A DNA stretch of 21,828 bases from Mesostigma viride (GCA_009746045.1 RPFO01002006.1:1-21828); one strand, 5' to 3'. Shown: positions 7,476 to 15,150, counted from the stretch's first letter. Made by a program: numbers and translations. The notes: generated from the letters alone by a model not told the origin.

Positions 7476-8147
7476 ATGGAGAAGGTCCGTCGATCCGAAG
7501 CGGAGATGGAGCAGCGACGTAAGGCGCAGGCTCGGTACAGGGAGAAATACCCGATGCGGGCTGCGATCCAGGTCATGCGTTCGATGGCAAAGAAAGGGAC
7601 GTGGACACCTACTGCTGGTTGGCTAGAAAGACACGGTTTGAGAGATGCAAACAAACCGGTTCGCCTTGAGCAGGCACCTCCGCCGGTTCGCCTTGAGCAG
7701 GCACCTCCGCCAGTTCGCCGCAGGTGCGCCGAGTCCATAATCCAAAAGGATCTTGCTGCAGTGCTCGGAGGCGAGAGGGAAGTAGCGTGTAGGGCCGGGA
7801 GGATCGACATCCTCTGCAGAAATGCAAAGCTCATCGTAGAAGTAAAAGAGCTTGCTGGATGGGCGCACGGGGTGGGACAATTAAACGCATACGCCGAGGA
7901 CTTTCCCGACCACAAAAAACGTTTGCACTTGTTCCGTAGGGCAACACAAGTTTCGCTCAACAAAATGCGGTTCATACAAGAAGTGTGCAATCGCAACGGG
8001 ATAGAATTAACGCTCGACGAGACAATCGCCGACTTCAGGGTGGGCATCAAAGTGACCGCGGCCGCGACCCAGACCCAGGCAGTCGCGCCGGGGGCAGAAG
8101 AAGCAGCAGAAGGAGCGCGCGCGGGCACGTGTATGTCGAATTGCTAA
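7476..8147 (+). CDS. PD-(D/E)XK family nuclease
   Basis: 223 residues, intact. The core is at residues 83-155: SIIQKDLAAVLGGEREV, then GRIDIL (D111), then LIVEVKE (E122, K124), then GVGQLNAYAEDFPDHKKRLHLF with Q135 and Y139. D-x10-E-x-K plus the QxxxY motif is the PD-(D/E)XK signature, and the GQxxAY...P.HKKRLHLF arrangement is common in nuclease-like proteins of large DNA viruses. The N-terminal 45 residues are basic. A linker carries two copies of PVRLEQAPP made by a 27-base duplication. The C-terminus is Ala/Glu-rich and probably disordered. Base composition is clearly lower in GC (about 47-60% in blocks I counted) than the gene before it (about 70%). With the shared leader, this suggests the gene was acquired and placed behind a copied promoter. 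Its substrate is unknown. Confidence 0.85.
   Translation: MEKVRRSEAEMEQRRKAQARYREKYPMRAAIQVMRSMAKKGTWTPTAGWLERHGLRDANKPVRLEQAPPPVRLEQAPPPVRRRCAESIIQKDLAAVLGGEREVACRAGRIDILCRNAKLIVEVKELAGWAHGVGQLNAYAEDFPDHKKRLHLFRRATQVSLNKMRFIQEVCNRNGIELTLDETIADFRVGIKVTAAATQTQAVAPGAEEAAEGARAGTCMSNC
7655..7711 (+). repeat. In-frame 27-bp tandem duplication
   Basis: CGGTTCGCCTTGAGCAGGCA is found twice in a row, 27 bases apart, followed by a partial third unit. It encodes PVRLEQAPP twice in the linker before the nuclease core. Confidence 0.8.
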
Positions 8148-8150
8148 ACA

Positions 8151-8156
8151 AATAAA
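8151..8156 (+). terminator. Poly(A) signal of the nuclease gene
   Basis: AATAAA three bases after the stop codon, followed by a T-rich stretch (CATCTTTTTC). Confidence 0.7.
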
Positions 8157-8504
8157 GGCATCATCTTTTTCTAAACATGCGTGTTTGCAATGAGATATCC
8201 AAATTAGGTTCACCCATATTATTACTATGGCTGCATGCCTTGTCCCGGGCATGGCAATCCCCAAGGGAGATGGGGTCACTTTGCAAAAATTTTGACCGCG
8301 CGGAAAGACTCGCTGTCGAGGCAGTGCCCTTCCCGGGCCCTTCAACAGCTTCGCGACGTGACCCCCAAGGGACTTTCCCGTACGCTTCCCGTACGCTTCC
8401 CGGTAGTTCGCGGTAGTTCCTACTAGTTGCTAGTTAGTTCCCAGGGGGTTGCGGATAGTTCCCAGGGTCCATGGATTTCTAGGGGACGTGAGGGAGGCAG
8501 GGAC
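8157..8504. other. Intergenic DNA, no gene seen
   Basis: Less GC-rich than its surroundings up to about 8300. It contains CCCCAAGGGAGATGGGGTCAC and a later GTGACCCCCAAGGGAC, which are partly inverted relative to each other, and short direct repeats CGCTTCCCGTA, GCGGTAGTTC and GTTCCCAGGG. No protein-like frame or RNA gene was recognised. Confidence 0.4.
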
Positions 8505-8810
8505 TCTCCAGGGACCCAAGGGTGCGCGACAGGGACCGGAGGACATTCCACGTGTCCAGGGACCCAGGGGCGGTCCGGATGTCCAGGGACCCAGGGACAG
8601 CGCGGATGTCCAGGGACCGAGGGACATGTCAGACGTCCGCGGGACCGAGGGACATACCAGATGTCCGCAGGACTGAGGGACATACCAGATGTCCGCAGGA
8701 CTGAGGGACATTCCAGACGTCCGCGGGACCGAGGGACATACCAGATGTCCGCAGGACTGAGGGACATTCCAAACGTCCGCGGGACCGAGGGACATTCCAG
8801 ATGTCCGCGG
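8505..8810. repeat. 28-bp tandem array with internal dyad
   Basis: Seven consecutive 28-base units run from 8615 to 8810, with degenerate copies upstream from about 8505. Units read GACCGAGGGACATACCAG then ATGTCCGCAG, with C/T, A/T and A/G variants. Each unit contains GGACAT and ATGTCC (or ACGTCC) separated by about five bases, so each could form a small hairpin. Units follow one another without spacers. Long open frames across the array in several phases are produced by the periodicity (28 x 3 = 84 bases). Confidence 0.85.
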
Positions 8811-8843
8811 GCGGGCAGGCGGATATCCATGGAGTGTGGTGTC

Positions 8844-9175
8844 GTAACCGCAATTCGGACGACGTCAGTTGGGTCGTCCTGCTCCTGCCACGTGGCGCGA
8901 GTGGATTGGAGGGAAGTACGAGGAGGTCGTGGAACCACGGGGGGTACGGGGGAATACGGGGAAGCACGGGGATGTACGGGGAAGTGTTGGGAACCACGGG
9001 GAGTACGGAGAGTATCCAGGGGGTGTGGGTGGTGTAACCGCAATTCGGACAATGTCACTTGGCGCGTCCTGTACCCGCCACGTGGCGCATATGGATTGGA
9101 GGGAAGTACGCGGAGTACGGGGGAATGCGGGGGAGTACGGGGAAAAATGTGTACGGGGGAAGTATCTCCGAACTC
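8844..9175. repeat. Two 190-bp direct repeats with G-box and G-rich tracts
   Basis: GTAACCGCAATTCGGA starts each copy at 8844 and 9034. Each continues with a perfect palindrome GCCACGTGGC (8887 and 9077), GGATTGGAGGGAAGTACG, and a run of G-rich short repeats such as TACGGGGAA. The second copy ends just before the ATG at 9180, so it may act as that gene's promoter region. A diverged GTAACCGAAATTCGG recurs at 10838. Confidence 0.7.
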
Positions 9176-9179
9176 CCAC

Positions 9180-9733
9180 ATGACCGTCGCGTCGCCGTAC
9201 CACAGGCGGGAAGGTGCCGCGCCCGACGCCCGCCGAAAGCGAATGCTGCAGCTCGCCGCCGTCGCACAGGGGGGGCGCCGGCCGTGCAGCAGTCGTCCGG
9301 GTTCCTCCAGACCGCGTTCAACGGCGTGCTCAAGCTGCTGTTCCGGAAAGTGGGCTCGAAGATTATCCGCGAGGCGATCAAGCGGGAGCAGGGGCTGCAG
9401 GCCCTCCTGAAGTTCAATTCGCCCCTTAAAGTCTTCAACATGGGCGGGCTGCAGAGCTACCTGGGCACCAAAGGGGCGCGCGTGGCCAGGGCGGTGCGGA
9501 TCGGCATCCGCGTCGTACGCATTGTCATGATGGTAGCCTACGTCATACCCAAGGGACTCGAGGAGTTCGACGTCATGGAGCTCGCGGCCGGGACCGCGGC
9601 CGACGGGTACGACCGCACGCACGACGCGATCGTAGGGATCGAGGGGGACGAGGACGAGGAGCTGGCGGCGCTCGCGGCGGCGGGCGCGGTCGAGGAGGAG
9701 CTGTCCGTCGACGACGAGATCGTCTATTTTTAG
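9180..9733 (+). CDS. Unknown small protein, basic N-terminus and acidic C-terminus
   Basis: Starts at ATG 9180 (MTVASPYHRREGAAP). The frame changes at the run of seven G at 9269-9275, where the sequence continues naturally as APAVQQSSGFLQTAFNGVL; one more G would join the two parts into about 185 residues. After a basic N-terminus come helical, basic-amphipathic segments (LKLLFRKVGSKIIREAIKRE), a hydrophobic stretch around VRIGIRVVRIVMMVAYVI that could touch a membrane, and an acidic tail (GDEDEELAALAAAG, ending DDEIVYF). I do not recognise the family. It is followed 59 bases later by another small gene on the same strand. A virion or membrane-associated role is only a guess. Confidence 0.6.
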
Positions 9734-9792
9734 CCGATGCGGCGGCCGGCGAAAAGTTCTCAGGGAATCGTATCCGGATCCGGACCCGAACC

Positions 9793-10268
9793 ATGTCCGA
9801 CGTGCGCGTGCTGACGATCCACTCCGACGCGGCCAACGTGACCGACGCGACCACGAGTGCGGCCAACGAGTGGGTCGTGACCGTGTCGGCCGACGAGTCC
9901 GCGCCTTTGCTCGGCCCGCGGTGGAAGATGCATCTGCTCTACGCGTGCGTGAAGGGCTTCGTGCCCGCGGGCACCAGCCGGGTCGTGGGGATCTACTCGG
10001 ACGGGTTCCTCGGGGCGGCGGACGGGGGATGACGCTGTTGGCGGCCGAGACGGCGCTCTCGAACCTCGCGTCCGACGTCACCGTGGTCAACCAGCAGAAT
10101 TACTTGCCCATCGCGAACCCGCGGCTGCTCAGGGACGGGGGCTCGTTCCGCGTGCGCGTGTGCCACCTGGACGCGGCCAGCCCGCTGACCGCGGGCGCGC
10201 GGCCCGTCGTGGGCGACTGGACGCTCGTGCTGCGACTCGAGATGCTGGGCAGCAAGCCGCGGACGTGA
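9793..10268 (+). CDS. Unknown beta-rich protein, possible minor virion protein (frame-disrupted)
   Basis: ATG at 9793 (MSDVRVLTIHSDAANV). The first frame stops at TGA 10030, inside GACGGGGGATGACG; the next frame continues at once (MTLLAAETALSNLASDVTVV) to TGA at 10266. One more G in the G run would make a single protein of about 158 residues. It has alternating hydrophobic strands, for example WVVTVSADES, KMHLLYACVKGFVP, FRVRVCHLD and WTLVLRLEML, with few charged helices. That pattern suits a beta-sandwich or jelly-roll such as minor capsid proteins, but no family signature was recognised. The alternative is two overlapping genes coupled by ATGA. Confidence 0.6.
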
Positions 10269-10329
10269 GCGCGCGCGGGCGCCGGCGGAGGCAGGGGGCG
10301 GAGGGCGGACTCGGCTTGAAACCGAGCTT

Positions 10330-10672
10330 ACTCGGGCTGATTCCTCTGGGGAGAGGTGTGTGATGCCTGATTCCTCTGGACACGAGGTGCGTGATGGCTG
10401 ATTCCTTTGGAAGGAAGAGATCACAGTGTAAATCCTCTCTGATGTGAGACGAATCGGGCTGATTCCTCTGGACACGAGGTTGCTTCATCTGCAGAGGAAG
10501 ACGTCGCCGGGCTGATTCCTCTGGAAGAGGAGTGTGCGATGTTTGCTTCATCTGGACACGAGGTGAGTGATGGCTGATTCCTCTGCAGAGGAAGACGTCA
10601 CAGGGTGATTCCTCTGGAGACGAGGTCCTGCAGAGGAAGACGTCGCCGGGCGATTCCTCTGGACGAAGGAGA
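10330..10672. repeat. Degenerate GATTCCTCTGGA repeat array
   Basis: CTGATTCCTCTGGA or close variants occur about eight times, spaced irregularly at 30-60 bases. They alternate with GGACACGAGGT and with GCAGAGGAAGACGTC (three copies near 10490, 10582 and 10630). The last is in part a reverse complement of the CCTCTG core, so the array can pair with itself. There is no coding potential beyond periodic open frames. Confidence 0.75.
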
Positions 10673-10927
10673 TTTAGCGCGGCCGGTGTGGAGTGCCACG
10701 TGGCGAGGTTCTATTGGTTACGAAATTTGGCGCGGCCGGTGTGGAGCGTGGCCGTAGAGGAGTCGAAGGGACGCGGGGAGGCCACGGGGAAGGCGGGGGG
10801 CCACGGGGAGGGCGGGGAAGGCGGGGAAGGCGGAGGCGTAACCGAAATTCGGCGAATCCGATTGGACACGAGAATTGGCGCCGTTGACATAGAGAGTGCA
10901 CGTGGCGTCGACGGATTTGACGGAACT
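10673..10927. other. G-rich intergenic DNA with promoter-like boxes
   Basis: GCGGCCGGTGTGGAG occurs at about 10680 and 10734. A perfect GCCACGTGGC palindrome lies at 10695-10704 and CACGTGGC at about 10899-10906. Between 10775 and 10835 are many runs of three to six G separated by short linkers, which could form G-quadruplexes. GATTGG occurs near 10859. No gene follows directly; the palindromic element begins next. Confidence 0.45.
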
Positions 10928-11770
10928 ATAAGCGCCGCGCCAGAGACGGATGTACCCTCTGTTCCACCCTCCTCTCCGCCCTCTGAACCCCCTTTTTTGA
11001 CCCCCGAAAACCCCCTTCCCGACCCCCGAGAAAGCCCTGTTCCGGTGTTCCGGCCCACCCCCCCTGGGCCGGTATCATTTGAAAAAAAAATTTTTCTGGG
11101 ACCGAAATCCTTCGTTTTGGACTTAGCCGTTTTCGGCCTCTCCTCTTCCCCTTTCTCTCCCTCCCTCTCCTTTCTCTCTCCCTCTCCTTTCTCTCTCCTC
11201 TCCCTCTCTCTTCTCCCCTCTCTTCCCGTCCCTATATATCCAGGGTATAGGGTATATATTTTTTAGCTATAAAATCAGTTTTAGAAAAGATACCGGCACG
11301 CCATCCCGGAAATAGGATATATGAGACGGCGTCCTATTCACGCCCCACGGTTAAATAGGACGAATAGCCGCCTATATATACCGTTCCTATTCCCGGAGGG
11401 GGCGTGCTGGTATCTTTTCTAAAACTGATTTCTAGGAAAAATAAATAAATAGACCCCCTATACCCTGGATATGTAAAGACGGGAAGGGAGAGGAGAGAGA
11501 GGGAGAGGGAAGAGGGAAGAGAGAGAGAGAGAGGAGGCCGAAATCGGCTAAGTCCAAAAACGCCATTTTCCTGGCCAAAAAAAAAAGTTTTCCAAATGAT
11601 ACCGGCCCAGGGGGGGTGGGCCGGAACACCGGAACAGGCCTTTTTAGGGGTCGGGAAGGGGGTTTTCGGGGGTCAAAAAAAGGGGTTCAGAGGGCGGAGA
11701 GGAGGGTGGAACAGAGGGATGCACATCCCTTTCGGGCCGAATCGGCGCGGCGCTCCGAGTATCGGCCAAT
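10928..11770. mobile_element. Long palindromic (MITE-like) element, copy 2
   Basis: Same order of parts as copy 1: GC box, C-rich tract with GACCCCCGAAAACCCCC, GGCCGGTATCATTT, GGACTTAGCC, CT tract, inner arms, a core bounded by GATACCGGCACGCC and GGCGTGCTGGTATC, then the mirror image ending in CCAAT at 11766-11770. The left outer arm matches the reverse of copy 1's right arm best (AAGCGCCGCGCCAGAGACGG). The inner arms differ from copy 1 in sequence (AAATCAGTTTTAGAAAA here, ATTATCTACTTTTTAGAA there) yet each still pairs with its own partner. No protein is encoded. Confidence 0.7.
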
Positions 11771-12350
11771 CGGATCGCTCCGTTTCGCCGATGTGACGGG
11801 TGGCGCGGCGCTCCGAGTAGCGACCAATCGGGTCGCTCGGTTTTGGCGGGAATTTGGGGGAAATCGGCGCGGCGCTTTCCGTGGAGATCTCGGGCTGACT
11901 CGGGAGTTTCGGGTCGATCGGGGACTCTCGGGTCGGATCGGGGACTCTCGGGCCGACTCGGGTCGAATCGGGCCGACTCGGGTCGAATCGGAGGGAAGGG
12001 GAGAGGGAAGAGAGAGGGAAGAGAGAGAGAGGAGGCCGAAATCGGCTAAGTCCGAAACGGAGGATTTCGGTCCCAAAAATTTTTTTTCAAATGATACCGG
12101 CCCAGGGGGGTGGGCCGGAACACCGGAACAGGCCTTTTTAGGGGTCGGGAAGGGGGTTTTCGGGGGTCAAAAAAAGGGGTTCAGAGGGCGGAGAGGAGGG
12201 TGGAACGGATGGATGCACCCGTTTCGGGCCGAATCGGCGCGGCGCTCCGAGTATCGACCAATCGGATCGCTTCGTTTCGCCGATGTGACGGATGGCGCGG
12301 CGCTCCGAGTAGCGACCAATCGGATCGCTCGGTTTCGGCGGGAAATTCGG
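11531..12350. repeat. Direct duplication of the element's right arm
   Basis: 11531-11855 and 12031-12350 are direct copies of about 320 bases. Both run from GGAGGCCGAAATCGGCTAAG through GATACCGGCCCAGGGGGG, GGGGTCGGGAAGGGGGTTTT and two GGCGCGGCGCTCCGAGTA boxes to GGCGGGAA. The stretch between them (11856-12030) has another GGCGCGGCGC, then short repeats of CGGGTCGAATCGGG and GGGGACTCTCGGGTC and a GA tract. Long open frames across both copies reflect the repeat and do not resemble proteins. Confidence 0.8.
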
Positions 12351-12686
12351 GGACGGGTAGGGTCCTGGCACGAGGAGATCCACGGGAAGGTCCACGGGGA
12401 GGTCCACGTACGGCGCGCCGGATCCGCGGGACGGACGCGATTCGGGTACGATTCGCGGGTTTGGGACCGTCGATCGTCGATCGGCGCAGGGGATCCACGG
12501 GACGATCCACGAGACGGACGATCCGCCGTGTCGGGACCCCCGTGTCGGTTCGTATCGGTTCGTATCGGATCGGATCCGTGTCGGTTCGGAGGATCGGGAG
12601 GAGTGCGCCTACCTAAGCCGCCGAGACCCTCGTCTCCCCTCACCCCTTCCTCTCTCCCTCTCAACGATAGAAGCGCGCACGGTAGA
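12351..12686 (+). promoter_or_regulatory. Leader region of the small gene at 12687
   Basis: No gene is seen. It contains short repeats such as AGGTCCACGGGGAGGTCCAC and a TCGGTTCGTA pair at about 12540, then a CT-rich leader (CTCCCCTCACCCCTTCC) ending just before the ATG. CT-rich leaders also precede the genes at 1925 and 4516. The upstream GGCGCGGCGC/CCAAT boxes at 12236-12324 could drive it. No TATA box was identified. Confidence 0.35.
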
Positions 12687-12926
12687 ATGAACGAGACACG
12701 GGACGTGTCCGATAGTCTCGCCGGGACGCCGGGCGAGTCCGACGGTCCCGCCGCGGTGCCGGACCCCTCCCCGTCTGTCACCCCCATGGAGGTCGATCCA
12801 CTCGCGCCCCCGTGTCCTGTGGGGCGGTCGAGGACGCGCGGGATGTCCCGAGTGTCCGCGCGCCGATGGACCCCGGACGCTGTGCCGCGCCGTGTGCGCC
12901 TGGAAGGAACTATGGACACTTTGTGA
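12687..12926 (+). CDS. Small hypothetical protein (79 aa)
   Basis: MNETRDVSDSLAGTPGESDG... ends with LEGTMDTL and a TGA. The first half is acidic and Pro/Ser-rich; the second half is Arg-rich (RSRTRGMSRVSARRWTP). It is supported by position (CT-rich leader before it, AATAAA at 12981 after it) rather than by any recognised domain. The open frame extends far upstream through the repeat arm, but that part is repeat-derived, so the first ATG after the leader was chosen. It could be the first exon of a longer gene or a degenerate remnant. Confidence 0.4.
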   Translation: MNETRDVSDSLAGTPGESDGPAAVPDPSPSVTPMEVDPLAPPCPVGRSRTRGMSRVSARRWTPDAVPRRVRLEGTMDTL

Positions 12927-12950
12927 TCGTGAGAAAACGATTTTTGTACA

Positions 12951-12986
12951 TTTATTAAAACATCAATATTCATTCCATTCAATAAA
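12951..12986. terminator. Convergent poly(A) signals
   Basis: TTTATT at 12951-12956 is AATAAA for the minus-strand gene ending at 13127. AATAAA at 12981-12986 serves the plus-strand gene ending at 12926. The region is AT-rich compared with its surroundings. Confidence 0.6.
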
Positions 12987-13126
12987 GCTTCATGTTCATT
13001 ACGAGTCCCGTGGGTATGCCGTCCAATCTGCATGCGTGTCAGGCACGATTTCTGTGCGTACTCTCTAGCTAGTTAATCCGTCGTTCCGCGGGCGCGTCCG
13101 GTGCGCGTCCGATGCGCGCGACGCGA

Positions 13127-13654
13127 CTAGTGGTCGGGCACGGACGCTTTGTACACGTACCTCACCAGGTCCGGTTCGGTCGCTAACGGGTCGAGTTGCC
13201 AGTTCGACAATGTGCTGTCGGCCGCCTGGAAATCCGCCAAGGGGACGGCCGGGCCGTTCGAACTCCCCGAGGTCAGGACCAGGTAGTGTCCCGGTCCGAC
13301 GCTGCCCGGCGGCGGGTCCGGCGCGACCACCGTCAGGCCGTCGACCGCGTACTCCCCCACCAGGATCTTGGCGATCATGTCGGCCGCGCGCTTGTCGTCC
13401 TCGGACGGGGCGCTCGAGGGCCACCATTGGAACCAGACCTTCCACCGCCTGCCGGCCAAGTCCGCGTTTTTCGCGTACGACCGCTCGGGCGAGGGGGGCG
13501 CGTTGTCGTAGGTCACGTACCCGATCCTGGTGTGAGGGGAGCGGTACATGTCGCTCCAGTTGAACGCGGGCCGGGCGATCCCCGCCTGGGGGAACGCGCT
13601 CCAGATGGGGCAGTTGAGCGTCACGAAGGGCATCATGCGTTGGACCACCGTCAT
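13127..13654 (-). CDS. Unknown protein, possible virion component (175 aa)
   Basis: An intact frame, MTVVQRMMPFVTLNCPIW to YKASVPDH. It is rich in aromatic residues and beta-prone segments (IGYVTYDNAPPSPERSY, RRWKVWFQWWPSS, PGHYLVLTSGSSNG) and lacks membrane helices or Cys clusters. The composition suits a structural or virion protein, but no family was recognised. The start is the first ATG after an AT-rich gap of 42 bases that separates it from the gene at 13697 on the same strand; a T-rich TTTTTTATC in that gap could be its promoter. Confidence 0.65.
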   Translation of the reverse strand: MTVVQRMMPFVTLNCPIWSAFPQAGIARPAFNWSDMYRSPHTRIGYVTYDNAPPSPERSYAKNADLAGRRWKVWFQWWPSSAPSEDDKRAADMIAKILVGEYAVDGLTVVAPDPPPGSVGPGHYLVLTSGSSNGPAVPLADFQAADSTLSNWQLDPLATEPDLVRYVYKASVPDH

Positions 13655-13696
13655 CTCGCCGTCTTATACTTACACCGAGCGATAAAAAACGGCGCG

Positions 13697-14896
13697 TCAG
13701 ATGGCGTAGAAGTAAGGGACGTACGGCCACGTATCCGGGAAGCAAGGGGGCAGGTGCGCGATCGCGCGACCGAACTTGAACGACACGTAGGCCATCTTGC
13801 CGGCCGTCCCCTCGTTCATCATCGCGTGCACCCTCTTCAGCGTCGCGCGGTGCTCGTCCGCCTTCGCGTCGATCTCCGCCTTCTTCGCGTCCAGCCACGC
13901 GTCGAACGACGACATGTCGCCGGATCGCACGCACTTGTAGTCGTCCTTGGACGCGCGGTAGGCGCGGACTTCCATCCCGCGCGGCAACACGCACCGCATG
14001 ACCTCGTGGTGGAAGTTCTTGATCCGGCGGTTGTCGTGGATCGCGTTGCACGCGTGGACGATCGATCGGATCGGCGGCCCGCGCGCCGTGCGCGGAAGTT
14101 CGGCCGTCGTGCGGCGGAACATCTCTATCATCAGGCGGTAGCACCTCCGGCGGGTGTGCGTGCGGAAGAAGATCAGCAGGGTGCACATGAACGCGATCCC
14201 GGCCTCCGCCCCGTACGCGTGCGCGAACGGGAACCCCGCCGTGACGATCGGGAGGGACTTGTGGCCGTCGTCGCCCTTGACCAGGAGGTACGCGGACCGC
14301 GTCAGCTCGCCGAAGTGCGCCGCCACCTTGTCCGCGCGGTCGGAGCTCGGGAGGGGGAAGATCAGGCGGAGGGCGTTCGCGTGGTCGCGCGTCCACGCGC
14401 CGGGCGTCGGCTCGAGGGCGGCCGTCGCCAGGTCGAGGACGCAGATGTCCGGGGCGGACGCGACGTCGACGGTCTTCGCGGCCGTCCGGAACTCGTCCAC
14501 GGCCTGGTTGAACAGGACCGCGTCGCCCGATCGCGAAGACTCCAGCAACTTTTGCTGGATCGGGCGCAGGAGCGCGCGGGCCTTGGCGACCCGCGTCTCC
14601 CGCTCGCTCGCCAGGACGTCGCGGACGTCGGCGGCGTCCTCGCGTCCCTCGAACGCCTGGCGGACCTTGAGGACGGACTCCGTGTCCATGTGTTTGGCGA
14701 TCTCGTTCCAGATGTGCGCGTTCGCGTACAGCTCGCTCGGGGCGACGGCGGCCTTCCTCTGCAGGAAGTCGGGGATCTCGAACCGCCGAGGCGCGTGGAC
14801 GTCCGCCGTGCCCTCCGCGGCCGCGGCGACGGTATTATCGGCGGGAGACCCTCCCGTTGGGTTATGGACAATAGGCATGTCCGCCGTGTCCGTCAT
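13697..14896 (-). CDS. Unknown 399-aa protein
   Basis: An intact frame starting MTDTADMPIVHNPTGG. Residues about 40-80 (FEIPDFLQRKAAV...HIWNEIAKHMDTESVLKVRQAF) look like a short helical domain; the spacing is faintly like an F-box, but I would not call it one. Then come charged helices, and around residues 215-245 a hydrophobic stretch (GAEAGIAFMCTLLIFF) that could be a membrane segment. The C-terminus is aromatic (CFPDTWPYVPYFYAI). Long open frames on the opposite strand and in a second minus frame over this region are effects of high GC. The upstream region contains the promoter-like module described at 14998-15150. Confidence 0.7.
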   Translation of the reverse strand: MTDTADMPIVHNPTGGSPADNTVAAAAEGTADVHAPRRFEIPDFLQRKAAVAPSELYANAHIWNEIAKHMDTESVLKVRQAFEGREDAADVRDVLASERETRVAKARALLRPIQQKLLESSRSGDAVLFNQAVDEFRTAAKTVDVASAPDICVLDLATAALEPTPGAWTRDHANALRLIFPLPSSDRADKVAAHFGELTRSAYLLVKGDDGHKSLPIVTAGFPFAHAYGAEAGIAFMCTLLIFFRTHTRRRCYRLMIEMFRRTTAELPRTARGPPIRSIVHACNAIHDNRRIKNFHHEVMRCVLPRGMEVRAYRASKDDYKCVRSGDMSSFDAWLDAKKAEIDAKADEHRATLKRVHAMMNEGTAGKMAYVSFKFGRAIAHLPPCFPDTWPYVPYFYAI

Positions 14897-14997
14897 CGTA
14901 TACTCGTAAGGTCTCGGCTTTTGTCTCGAGCGCGGGACGCGTGGGACAGTCGAGGTGTCCTGACGAGGATTCGGTTCTCGCGAGTGGTGGTGGGTCT

Positions 14998-15150
14998 GGC
15001 CGATCCGGTGCTTCGTCCGGTCAGTGTGGGGAATATATTCGAGCAGGACCCCTAACCGACGGTTCGTGACGACGACGCGTTCATCCTACTCGTTCGTGAA
15101 AACCGGTCGCGATCCGACGGCCGTGGATCGGCCGGTCGTAAATCGTGACG
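14998..15150. promoter_or_regulatory. Divergent promoter-like module, copy A
   Basis: CGGTGCTTCGTCCGGTC, then the palindrome GAATATATTC at about 15031-15040, then TTCATCCTACTCGTTCGTGAAAACC-like sequence and a conserved ATCGTGACGGA end. The order and most bases match copy B at 17364-17527, which lies between two divergent genes. Here it lies upstream of the minus-strand gene at 13697-14896. Confidence 0.6.

Noticed and set aside
8615-8810. CRISPR array
   Set aside because: Units are directly adjacent with no spacers, units vary, and no cas genes are present; the context is eukaryotic-type.
8427-9410. A 327-codon plus-strand open frame before the gene at 9180
   Set aside because: Gly/Arg-rich translation of tandem repeats; only the part from ATG 9180 looks like protein.
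9470-9550. Definite transmembrane helix in the protein at 9180
   Set aside because: The hydrophobic stretch is interrupted by several Arg residues; an amphipathic helix is as likely.
8423-10090. A 555-codon open frame on the minus strand with repeats such as TSGMSLSPADIWYV
   Set aside because: It runs through the 28-bp array, whose period keeps frames open, and then antisense through two better-supported plus-strand genes. Its repeated peptide is a by-product of the DNA repeat.
11616-12686. Upstream part of the long open frame ending at 12926
   Set aside because: It is a translation of the duplicated element arm and of short repeats; only the last 79 codons follow a plausible leader.
14700-14790. 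F-box in the 399-aa protein
   Set aside because: Only loose spacing of hydrophobic residues; the Leu-Pro and Trp positions of an F-box are not convincing.
13196-15055. A 619-codon plus-strand open frame
   Set aside because: Arg/Val/Gly/Asp-rich shadow, antisense to two intact minus-strand genes with normal composition; long antisense frames are expected at this GC.
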